Source: Asticcacaulis sp. UBA2476
Lineage (GTDB): Bacteria; Pseudomonadota; Alphaproteobacteria; Caulobacterales; Caulobacteraceae
Assembly (NCBI GenBank): GCA_002342035.1
Contig: DDPE01000078.1
Coordinates: forward strand, 62,001 to 126,000
Reading direction: 5' to 3'
DNA: 64,000 nucleotides
Shown here: positions 17,711 through 26,102 of the stretch, piece by piece
Position numbering within the stretch: the stretch's first letter is position 1
Layout: each line of letters begins with the position of its first letter
The notes under the pieces: generated by a model
Databases searched by the model: none
The model's input: the letters and a program-made list of their open reading frames with translations, nothing else
What the model was told of the DNA's origin: nothing
Program-made: the position numbers and the translations under genes

Positions 17711-17901
17711 AGGGTGTCTCCACTTAGCGGCGCACCGTTTCCAAAGGTTCTCTGGGCAACAGTCGTTTGATGGTTGGCTGAGATTTCGGGGCGTACTTCG
17801 CCCCAGGTTCCTATCTCTATAGTTAAAGGCAGGGCACGGACTTTCCCGGATAGCCGGCACGGAACTGGATTTTCCGGGAAAGCGCGGCCTTGTTGTTGAT
17901 G
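17711..17901 (-). other. intercistronic region with two strong stem-loops
   Basis: Between the GH42 stop and the PL11 start. CTTTCCCGGA (17841-17850) and TCCGGGAAAG (17873-17882) are perfect ten-base arms across 22 bases. GGGGCG and CGCCCC (17788-17804) form a tight second hairpin. Neither has a following U-run on the - strand. They probably adjust the ratio of the flanking enzymes through mRNA processing or partial termination, or carry a secondary promoter for the downstream PL11. Confidence 0.55.
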
Positions 17902-19929
17902 TTACTCGAAGATTTCGTACCCGTTTGACGGCAGATGAAGTTTGCCGGTGAAGGCTTTGCCGGTCAGAATGCCTTTCTTGACGCCTTCTATGTCGACCTC
18001 GACCGGTTTGCGGTTGGTGTTGACATAAAGCGTGCGGCCATTAACGACGCGGGCATAGACCCCTTCGGGTGTGACCGGGCCGCGCTTAATCCCGAGCTCC
18101 TTGTAAAGATACCGATAAAGCGGTTGCAGCACCGGAGTCTGGGACTGGGCCGCCACGTAGATCGCCCGACCCTTGCCGAAGCGGTTTATAGTCACGACCG
18201 GTGGCGAACCTTCAATGTTCGAGAAACGGGCAAAGACCTGCGCGGTCGTTGGCTCCAGCACTTCGTAGGAATTGATGGTGGTCTTGAACTCCACACCGTC
18301 GATGGTGCCGGTCAGGGTCTCAAGGTTCTTGTCCCAGGCGTGGGTCTTGACCCCGAATACGTCGGTCAGGGTCCCAGGCAGCGTAGTATTGAACCACTGG
18401 TTGTTTTCGGTAACCTTGCTGGACGACGCCGTCATGACGACCGTACCGCCATCGCTGACATATTTGCGCAACGCCTCGTTCGAAGGTTTATCGAGAAAGT
18501 ATTCGCCGGCAATCACGATCAGCTTGTAATTGCTCAGATCCTCGTGAGCGAGGTGAATGACCGCCGTGTCGATATTGTCGTTATAGAACGGATCGAAAGC
18601 GTTCCGCTTTTGAGTGTTGTACGGTGTGACATAATAGTCCTTAGCCCGCTCCGTCGCCACCATCGACTCCCATGAGCGGGACAACGCGACCTCGGGTTTC
18701 ACTTCACGCGGGAAACCGAGTTTTTGCATCGTCTTAAATTCTTTAGCCAGCTTGCTCCACTCGTTGAGCTTCCACGATGGCGTGTTGTCATGGTCGAGTA
18801 ATCCGAACAGAACCTGCTCTTCGCCGCCGAGATGACTGTTCCATGTCCAGGCCAAAACACCCTGCCCGCCGTTCATCAGACCAAGGAACGCCAGCATGGG
18901 CGAACGCCCCTTTTCACCATAATAGCCTTCACGGCCCGCTTGAAATTCATTGAACCAGACCGGTGCCTCCATGCCCGCCTTGGCTTCGGCGGTCTGATAG
19001 GCGCCGTCGAGGACATCATTGGCGTAATAACCGAAGGCCCCATGGGTAGCATATTGGCGATAGGTCGACAGCCAATCGAACCCCAGACGCGGTCCGTCCG
19101 GCCACAGGTTCGACAGAGCCGCTTTCGTTGGCGCGTGTTGTTTCCGCACCGCTTCGAGGTCTTTCAGGACATCGACGGCGGCGTCAGACCAAAACCGGCG
19201 CATGTCAAGATAACGTTCAGCGGGGCTAGACGATTCCGGCAGACGAATCTGATCCCAGTCGCTGATGTGGCGCGACCAGCGCTGCGTTGCCCAGGCCTTG
19301 TTCAAGGTCGGCAAATCGCCGTACTTTTCCTTTAGCCACCCGATGAAGCGCAAGCGATCCGCTTCAGAATAAGACCGGTAGCCATTGCCCATCTCGTTGT
19401 TGAATCCGATGGCGATCACATTGGGGCGTTTGCCGTAGCGGCTGAGCACGGCTTCAGCGATGCGCTTTTGCAGACGGCGGTAATCCGGATCGGAGATATC
19501 GACCATGTAACGCCGAGAGGGATACTGCTTCGTGCCATCCTCTTTGACCAACGTTGCCCCAGGATATTCATAATGCAGCCAGCTTGGGGCGATCGAGCCG
19601 CTCGTGTCGAGGACGACCTTTATATCCGCCGCCTGTAACTGATCCATAACCATGTCGAAGTGTTCAAAAGTAAATCTACCATTTTCTGGCTCAAAATAGT
19701 CCCAAGACAGGTCACCCACTCGCGCAACCTGCAAACCTGCCTTTTTCATGAGGTCAATATCGAGCTTGACTTCTTCAGGGGAGCGGTCAACCGGCTGATA
19801 GTTGACACCGACGAACAATTGTCCTTGCCCCGCCCAGTCGTTCCGGGTTTTTGCCTCCTGTGCCATCACAGGTGCCGCTGTTAGCAACAGCGCAGCCGTT
19901 GCCAACATTAAAATGTTTTTCGTACGCAT
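17902..19929 (-). CDS. GH42 beta-galactosidase
   Basis: A 675-residue exported enzyme. ATG 19929 (MRTKNILMLATAALLLTAAP) is preferred because it opens a clean signal peptide and follows a GAGGA ribosome site; the frame runs 17 codons further. The GH42 TIM barrel shows 'VGVNYQPVDRSPEEVKLDID' at its start, the acid/base Glu in 'AIGFNNEMGNGYRSYS' and the nucleophile Glu in 'VWFNEFQAGREGYYG'. The middle trimerisation-like domain ('LIVIAGEYFLDKPSNEALRK', 'GTVVMTASSSK') and C-terminal domain are present. GH42 enzymes act on beta-1,4 or beta-1,3 galacto-oligosaccharides, fitting side chains of RG-I. It stands between two PL11 genes; the gap to the upstream PL11 is 63 bases. Confidence 0.9.
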   Translation of the reverse strand: MRTKNILMLATAALLLTAAPVMAQEAKTRNDWAGQGQLFVGVNYQPVDRSPEEVKLDIDLMKKAGLQVARVGDLSWDYFEPENGRFTFEHFDMVMDQLQAADIKVVLDTSGSIAPSWLHYEYPGATLVKEDGTKQYPSRRYMVDISDPDYRRLQKRIAEAVLSRYGKRPNVIAIGFNNEMGNGYRSYSEADRLRFIGWLKEKYGDLPTLNKAWATQRWSRHISDWDQIRLPESSSPAERYLDMRRFWSDAAVDVLKDLEAVRKQHAPTKAALSNLWPDGPRLGFDWLSTYRQYATHGAFGYYANDVLDGAYQTAEAKAGMEAPVWFNEFQAGREGYYGEKGRSPMLAFLGLMNGGQGVLAWTWNSHLGGEEQVLFGLLDHDNTPSWKLNEWSKLAKEFKTMQKLGFPREVKPEVALSRSWESMVATERAKDYYVTPYNTQKRNAFDPFYNDNIDTAVIHLAHEDLSNYKLIVIAGEYFLDKPSNEALRKYVSDGGTVVMTASSSKVTENNQWFNTTLPGTLTDVFGVKTHAWDKNLETLTGTIDGVEFKTTINSYEVLEPTTAQVFARFSNIEGSPPVVTINRFGKGRAIYVAAQSQTPVLQPLYRYLYKELGIKRGPVTPEGVYARVVNGRTLYVNTNRKPVEVDIEGVKKGILTGKAFTGKLHLPSNGYEIFE

Positions 19930-19992
19930 GTTAATTTCCTCATTTCGTATTCGGCCACACGTGTCGGCAGCCCTATCCAAATCTGATACTAG

Positions 19993-22116
19993 TTACGGCT
20001 CTTTGGCAGTCCGCTGAGGGGGGCGAGGTGTAACAATCTGAGGCACTGGTGGCGTCTTCATCCCCTCTCCAAGATAGAAGCTGGGGTATGGCGGCTGGTT
20101 GTAAGCGGTGTTTTGCCAGGCGATCGCTACACGGTACTGTCCGTCGTGCATGAGCGTGACTAACCGGCGATCCGTGGGGTACGGCGTTGTATAGATGCGC
20201 AGGAACTTTTCATCGGGCGTGTGCCAGATGACTTCTTCGCGCCAGTCGCCAAACAAATCGCCGGATAGCACCGGCACGTTTTTGGTGCCCGTAGTCGCAA
20301 GAGCGCCTTTCGCTTCCAGCAGGTTGACCGACTTGCCGGCCAGCCAGTCCCATTTGGTGATCCGGTTCTTATCGTAAAGCTCGCGCAGATCGTCCCCATC
20401 CCACCAGACCACAAAGCTCAGCTCTCTGGGGCGCTTGACACCTTCAATGGCCTTGCCCTGAGCGGTGTAGAGAATATCATTATTGGATGCCCAGGCTTCT
20501 GACCCCGGAAAACGGGGATCGATATCAGCCGTTACGGCACGGCCGGTATCCTTATCCGCTGGCGTCGTCCAAAGAATCTTTCCGGTGCGGGCATCCAGCA
20601 TAGCGGCACCGATCCCGACGTTATGCTTGACCTCTTCATGAGCGCCCCAGCGTTCAAGCCCTGGACGCAGAGGGTCAAGATCGCCGACCCCCATGGCATC
20701 GCCATGCCGCAAGCCTGGGGTTAATGTGCCTTTGCTGGCGTGATTATCGCCGAGCGTGCCGTAGATTGTGGGATCGTCATTTTCCACGACCGCTGGGGCC
20801 TGCCGCACACTTGTACTCCACAGGCCCTTACCCGTGTCATCCACCACCATTGCGCCATAGACGATTTCATCCTTGCCGTCGTCATCAACATCAGCGACGC
20901 TGAAATGGTGATTGCCCTGCCCCGCATAGGCTTCGTTGCCAAGCGTCGAACTGTCGAAATCCCAACGCCTGATAAGCTTGCCATCGCGCCAGTCCCAGGC
21001 TGCAATGGTGCTTCGGCCGTAATAGCCCCGCGCCATGATGATGCTGGGCCGCTCTCCATCAAGATAGGCCGTCCCTGCCAGGAACCGGTCGGAGCGGTTA
21101 CCGTAGCCATCGCCCCAGGTCTCCTTCATTTGTGCCGCCGTCGGCGCATCCGTGCGGGGATCACGTCCCGGCCAGTAAGGTTCGCTGGCCAGAGCCTTGC
21201 CGGTCAAACCATCAAAAACGGTCAGGAACTCAGGGCCTTTTAGAATACGCCCTTGTAAAGGTGCCACGATACTGCCGTCAGGCTGAACCTTTCCGCCGGT
21301 GCGATCCGTCGAAGCCCTCTCGCCTCCCGTCTCGCGCCAGTCGGCATTGGGATCACCCAGAATCTTGCCCGTGCCATCGATTGTCCCATCACTGGTGCGC
21401 AAAGCCAGTTCGGCACGTCCGTCACCATCGTAGTCGAACACCTGAAACTGCGTATAGTGCGCCCCCGCACGAATATTGTGCCCAAGATTGATGCGCCACA
21501 GGCGTTTACCGTCTAGGGTGTAGGCGTCGATATAGACGGGCCCGGTGTAACCATCAAAAGCATTGTCTTGCGCATTATTCGGCCAGGTTACCGGCCCTTT
21601 CGAGGGATCGGCCGGGTCCCATTTCAAAATAATTTCATATCGTCCGTCGCCATCAAGATCGGCGGCACTGGCTTCGTGGGCTGTATAGATATAGGACGCG
21701 CCAATCGGCGTAACCCCAGGGGGCGGCGGCTCTATGGGAATGCTGAGATACCCATCAGCCCACACCGGCACAGGCCGGCTGGTTTCAATGTCCTTGCCCT
21801 TGAGACGGGTTCTAATTTCGTAAGTCGATTGGGGTGTGCCGGTTTTGTCGACAAAGTTTGTCCCGCCTGTCAACGACTTGGCATTCAGTTTCTTACCATC
21901 CCGATAGACGTCGAATTCAGTCGCAGGCGCATCCGTCGCCAGCAGGCGCCAGCTTACCAGAATGCCACCGTCCTTGGCCTGAACAGCGACCGCACCGCGG
22001 TCGAGGGCTTCCATTTGCCGGGGTGCCGCGTGAGCGCTAAAGCCCCCCAAAAGACCGAATGCCGCTGCGCTCAGAAGTAAACCCTGGCGCAGTTTGACCC
22101 TGCACGTCGCCATCAT
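19993..22116 (-). CDS. rhamnogalacturonan lyase, family PL11 (second copy)
   Basis: A 707-residue secreted PL11 lyase and first gene of the - strand operon. After a signal peptide ('GLLGGFSAHAA') the order of segments parallels the downstream copy: 'RQMEALDRGAVAVQ', 'LDGDGRYEIILKWDP', 'FDYDGDGRAELALRTSDG', 'GNHHFSVADVDDDGKDEIVY', 'VAIAWQNTAYNQPPYPSFY'. One propeller repeat reads DVDDDG instead of DxDGDG. It is about 60 residues longer than its paralogue, partly through an insertion between 'DTGKGLWSTS' and 'TPGLRHGDAMG' and a longer C-terminus. Expected reaction: beta-elimination of the RG-I backbone. Its start faces the divergent DUF4450 gene across a 515-base regulatory region. Confidence 0.92.
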   Translation of the reverse strand: MMATCRVKLRQGLLLSAAAFGLLGGFSAHAAPRQMEALDRGAVAVQAKDGGILVSWRLLATDAPATEFDVYRDGKKLNAKSLTGGTNFVDKTGTPQSTYEIRTRLKGKDIETSRPVPVWADGYLSIPIEPPPPGVTPIGASYIYTAHEASAADLDGDGRYEIILKWDPADPSKGPVTWPNNAQDNAFDGYTGPVYIDAYTLDGKRLWRINLGHNIRAGAHYTQFQVFDYDGDGRAELALRTSDGTIDGTGKILGDPNADWRETGGERASTDRTGGKVQPDGSIVAPLQGRILKGPEFLTVFDGLTGKALASEPYWPGRDPRTDAPTAAQMKETWGDGYGNRSDRFLAGTAYLDGERPSIIMARGYYGRSTIAAWDWRDGKLIRRWDFDSSTLGNEAYAGQGNHHFSVADVDDDGKDEIVYGAMVVDDTGKGLWSTSVRQAPAVVENDDPTIYGTLGDNHASKGTLTPGLRHGDAMGVGDLDPLRPGLERWGAHEEVKHNVGIGAAMLDARTGKILWTTPADKDTGRAVTADIDPRFPGSEAWASNNDILYTAQGKAIEGVKRPRELSFVVWWDGDDLRELYDKNRITKWDWLAGKSVNLLEAKGALATTGTKNVPVLSGDLFGDWREEVIWHTPDEKFLRIYTTPYPTDRRLVTLMHDGQYRVAIAWQNTAYNQPPYPSFYLGEGMKTPPVPQIVTPRPPQRTAKEP

Positions 22117-22631
22117 ATTTCCATGCCCTTCATTTTCACGGTCACTATCGGAGAGATTGCCGTGTACTGAGGGTAAGACGTGTGAGATCGAAAAAGCGGA
22201 ACCTGTTTTTTATATAAAATGCAGCGCGCGGCTACCCCCCAGTGGCCGGCATCTACGGCCGACCGTGCATGGACTACTCTGATCCCCCGTTGATGGGGGC
22301 AACTGATGGTAGCCATCTCGCCTTTTGCGTCGTTCCCGATAACGAGGGTTGCGCCTAGTCTGTATAGTTATGCGGACGGCAACATGTTCTAAATCCCCAA
22401 ACCGCCATGATCGAATTTGATCGTTATGGACCATAAACGCACTTAAATGATGCGTAATGCCGAATTTAAGTGGACGTGGCAGGTTGTTTTGATTTATATA
22501 TGATGCGCGATTTATATATAAACCATTTGCGTCACCCTCCTTCGAATACGTCATTTGTACCGCGGCTAGACGCTACGTCCACGAACCTGCGGAATCGGCG
22601 TTTTTACGGACAGAGATGCAGACCTTGGGGA
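22117..22631. promoter_or_regulatory. divergent control region between the two polysaccharide operons
   Basis: No gene is evident in these 515 bases. They hold a perfect nine-base inverted repeat CACTTAAAT (22440-22448) and ATTTAAGTG (22464-22472), an imperfect GATCGAATTTGATC (22408-22421), two direct repeats of GATTTATATAT 18 bases apart (22491 and 22509), and a CCCCC/GGGGG hairpin near 22283-22297. Operators for the IclR-type regulators encoded downstream, or promoters for the FecI-type factor, would be expected here. Which motif serves which regulator is unknown. Confidence 0.55.
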
Positions 22632-25600
22632 ATGAAATTGAAAACAATATACGGCATCTTCACCCTTCCGTTTTTCCTCGGCGTGCATTTAGCGTTGCCA
22701 GGACATCACGCAGTCGCGCAAGAGGTAAAGCCAGCCGCCACCAGCGGCCTACGCCCTAACATTGAGGGCCATACCGACGTACACCTTCGATACCGAGTAG
22801 AAGGCAGCGATTTCGTGATCGAAAATGGCGTGGAGTTTTTCAACCGGCCGCTTTATGGCGGCAATACGGCGTTCCGAGTTGATGGTGGCGATAAGCCTGA
22901 GTTCTCACTGTACCTACCCGGGAGAGGGGGCAACCTGAGACTGGGCATAAAAACCCGAATGGGGGTGGTGTGGCTTAGCGAGTCGGCCAGCGTTACGACC
23001 CGTTATCGTCCGGGGGAGCTGCTGTATACAATTTCCGACCCAATCCTCGGCGCTAAGGGCCGCATCGAACTCGAAGTCCTGTCCTATCATCAGACTGACG
23101 GCCTGACGGTTCGTGCCCGAGGCTTCGATCTCAGCAAAGACGCGGAACTGATCGTTGCTTTTGGCGGCGGTAATGGCCAGCGCGGCGCACGTGACGGTGA
23201 TATCGGCACTGAACGCGTGCCAATTAGCCAGTATTTCCAGTTTAAGCCGGAATATGCGGCGGACGACAGCTATCAGATGACCAAAGACGGCTTCATAGTC
23301 GATGGCAAGGTTGCCCAGATTACGACCGTGATTTCGGCACCGGCAACGCTTTCGCTAGCGGACGCAACCAAATGGGGCAATGCTGCAGACTTACTTGCCT
23401 ATTCGAGTGAAGCAAAGATCAAGATCGGCCTCGGACGTGTGCCGCTGACCAGTAAACCAGTCTACATTTCCGTACAGGTTACGCGCCAGGAACCGCGTCC
23501 CGAACTTAAGGACTATCTCGATGTCACGACCCGCAAGCCTGGCGATACGGGTCAACTGCATCTTTCGCCTATCGAAGATGCCTATATCCCAGAGAACCTT
23601 GCCGCCAAGTTCGATGCAACCCGCAAACACTTCACGGAACTGCGCAACCGTGTGAGGATCGAGACGCCGGACGAGTACCTGAACGCCGCCATGGGCGCCC
23701 TCAACGTTGCTACAGATGCCACCTGGGACGAACCGCAAGGCGTCATTATGCACGGCTCCATCGCATGGCGCGCCAGACTGCTCGGCTGGCGCGGTCCTTA
23801 TGCCCTGGATGCACTCGGCTGGCACGATCGCGCCCGCAGCAATCTTAACTGGTGGACCGCCAATCAGAACACCACACCAATCCCCGACAAGCTCCCCACC
23901 GCCGACGAAGACGCAAATCTGGCACGAAACGAGACGGGCTTGCACTCGAACGGTGATTTATCGAACACCCATTACGACATGAATATAGGCTTTTTCGATG
24001 CCATGTTTCGCCACCTTCTTTGGACGGGAGACATCGCCTACGCAGAAAAAGTCTGGCCGGTGATCGAACGCCATTTGGCCTGGGAAAAGCGCTTGTTCCG
24101 CCGCGAATTTGGCCCGGAAAAACTTCCCCTTTACGAAGCCTACGCCTCAATTTGGGCTTCAGATGATATACAGTACAATGGTGGCGGCGTCACCTATCAG
24201 TCCGCCTATAACATATATCATAACCGCATGGCTGCCCGGCTGGCTACGCTCCTTGGCAAAGACCCTGCCCCCTATCTGAAGGAGGCCAATCTTATCGATC
24301 GTGCCATGCGCACCTATTTGTGGATGCCGGAAAAAGGCGCCTTTGCTGAGTTCAAGGACTTGATGGGTGATCAACTCGTTCACCCTAGTTATGGCCTGTG
24401 GAGTTTCTATCATACCATGGATTCCGGGGTGCCAAATCCCGTTGAAGCCGCGCGCATGGCCGATGACCTAATGCATCACCTGAAGCCAATTCCAATCAAG
24501 GGTAAGTCCGTTCCAAATGATCGCCCGTATTTCGTCCTGCCAACAACAAATTGGATGCCGTACACCTGGTCGCTCAATAACGTCGTCTTTGCCGAAAACC
24601 TGCACACGGCCTTAGGACTATGGCAGGCAGGCCGCGTTGAAGACGCCTACACCCTCACCCGCGGGACCTTATTGGCCAGTCAATATATGGGCATTTCACC
24701 CGGCAACATTGGTTCGATGAACTATCTCGATACTTATCGCCGTGAAGCCCAGCGCGATTTCGCCGATGGTGCTGGCGTCATGTCCCGCGCAATAATCGAA
24801 GGCCTGTTCGGGGTGAGGCCCGATGCGTTGAGCGGTAAACTTACCGTAGCGCCGGGCTTCCCGCGGGAATGGTCGCACGCCAAACTGAGCCATCCCAGTG
24901 TAGGGCTTGCGTTCAAACGAAGCGGCAATACTGATACTTGGATCGTCAGTCAGTCTAACGACACGTTCAAAACTCTTATTCTGGAATTGCCAGCACCTAA
25001 GGATACTCTGACGCGCGTGACTGTGGATGGCAAAACCGTCATGTGGACTGCTCTTGAAAGCGTTGGGGCACCAAAGGTGCGCATTGAAGCCCCCTTCAGG
25101 TCGCAATCCGTAGTGCACCTGAGTTGGGCAGGTGCCAAAATCGCAGAATCCAAACCGGTAGCGCAAGCCGCCCCCGACGCCCATTTCGATGTCTATCAAC
25201 AGGGGCAGTTCAAGTGGCGGGACGTCAAGTCGCGCCCAGTGACGGCCCATGCGGCCTGTACGCTCGACGCCCCCGACTGGACGGCGAGCACGTCTGCGAT
25301 CAAGACAGAGCCGGTTGATCTCTCGGCCAAGTTCAATGACCGCGTTACCGAGATATTCACCCCCTTCAAGTATCGCTCGCCACGCTCTCCCTTCGTCTCT
25401 CTGGCCATACCGGCGCAGGGAATTGGTGCCTGGGCAGGGTTCGTCAATGCCACTGCCAATATTGATGATGCCGCGCTACGCAAAACGGGTAGCCTGACCT
25501 TCCCGGGCGGTGTGAACTTCACAACCCCCACCGGACAAGGATCGAACATCCTGTTCACTTCACGATGGGATAACTTCCCGCAGGCCGCCACCGTGCCTTT

Positions 25601-26009
25601 GAGAGGTAAGGGGAAACGCGTCTATCTCCTGATGGCGGGCTCGACCAATGCTATGCAGAGCGATCTGATCAACGGTGAGGTCATAGTTAAATATGGCGAT
25701 GGGACAACTGAAAAGCTTGAACTGCGCAATCCGGAAAATTGGTGGCCGATTGAGCGCGACTACTTCATCGATGATTATCAGTTCCAGCTCTGCGGCAAGG
25801 CCCCCGTACGAGTCGATCTCAAGACCGGGAAAATCACGGTGCCCGGCGCTGGAAGCAAAGGGAGAAAGGATCGGGAGAAGATCGATGGCGGTGCCGCCAA
25901 TGTGCTCGACATCACTTTAGATCCCGGCAAGACTTTGGAATCGCTGACCGTCCGCACGATTGCCAATGAAGTTGTCATCGGCCTGATGGGTGTTAGCATT
26001 GAGCGCTAA
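22632..26009 (+). CDS. DUF4450 family protein, probable (alpha/alpha)6-barrel glycosidase
   Basis: A 1125-residue exported protein starting at ATG 22632 (MKLKTIYGIF...), which opens a signal peptide ending near 'HHAVAQ'; the frame extends 54 codons upstream without signal character. A beta-sandwich-like N-terminal half is followed by a helical-barrel segment from about residue 350: 'LNAAMGALNVATDATWDEP', 'SIAWRARLLGWRGPYALDAL', 'SNTHYDMNIGFFDAMFRHLL', 'NYLDTYRREAQRDFADGAG'. These fit DUF4450 proteins of plant-polysaccharide loci. The C-terminal ~250 residues are a separate beta-rich region. The D/E-rich motifs of the barrel suggest hydrolysis, but no catalytic pair can be named. It lies 93 bases ahead of the PL26-like gene, likely co-transcribed. 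Confidence 0.7.
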   Translation: MKLKTIYGIFTLPFFLGVHLALPGHHAVAQEVKPAATSGLRPNIEGHTDVHLRYRVEGSDFVIENGVEFFNRPLYGGNTAFRVDGGDKPEFSLYLPGRGGNLRLGIKTRMGVVWLSESASVTTRYRPGELLYTISDPILGAKGRIELEVLSYHQTDGLTVRARGFDLSKDAELIVAFGGGNGQRGARDGDIGTERVPISQYFQFKPEYAADDSYQMTKDGFIVDGKVAQITTVISAPATLSLADATKWGNAADLLAYSSEAKIKIGLGRVPLTSKPVYISVQVTRQEPRPELKDYLDVTTRKPGDTGQLHLSPIEDAYIPENLAAKFDATRKHFTELRNRVRIETPDEYLNAAMGALNVATDATWDEPQGVIMHGSIAWRARLLGWRGPYALDALGWHDRARSNLNWWTANQNTTPIPDKLPTADEDANLARNETGLHSNGDLSNTHYDMNIGFFDAMFRHLLWTGDIAYAEKVWPVIERHLAWEKRLFRREFGPEKLPLYEAYASIWASDDIQYNGGGVTYQSAYNIYHNRMAARLATLLGKDPAPYLKEANLIDRAMRTYLWMPEKGAFAEFKDLMGDQLVHPSYGLWSFYHTMDSGVPNPVEAARMADDLMHHLKPIPIKGKSVPNDRPYFVLPTTNWMPYTWSLNNVVFAENLHTALGLWQAGRVEDAYTLTRGTLLASQYMGISPGNIGSMNYLDTYRREAQRDFADGAGVMSRAIIEGLFGVRPDALSGKLTVAPGFPREWSHAKLSHPSVGLAFKRSGNTDTWIVSQSNDTFKTLILELPAPKDTLTRVTVDGKTVMWTALESVGAPKVRIEAPFRSQSVVHLSWAGAKIAESKPVAQAAPDAHFDVYQQGQFKWRDVKSRPVTAHAACTLDAPDWTASTSAIKTEPVDLSAKFNDRVTEIFTPFKYRSPRSPFVSLAIPAQGIGAWAGFVNATANIDDAALRKTGSLTFPGGVNFTTPTGQGSNILFTSRWDNFPQAATVPLRGKGKRVYLLMAGSTNAMQSDLINGEVIVKYGDGTTEKLELRNPENWWPIERDYFIDDYQFQLCGKAPVRVDLKTGKITVPGAGSKGRKDREKIDGGAANVLDITLDPGKTLESLTVRTIANEVVIGLMGVSIER

Positions 26010-26102
26010 AGTCAAATGACGGTTGTGCGGCTTCTATAACCTGAAGCGGCACATACCCCAATAAGGTCTCATTCCCAAACGCCGACTGATAGCGAGAGCA
26101 TC

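Noticed and set aside
17774..17786. TTGGCTGAGATTT inside the GH42-PL11 gap matches the left edge of the island repeat (9325-9337) over 13 bases.
   Set aside because: A 13-base match is expected by chance in 64 kb, the similarity stops there, and it lies inside an operon.
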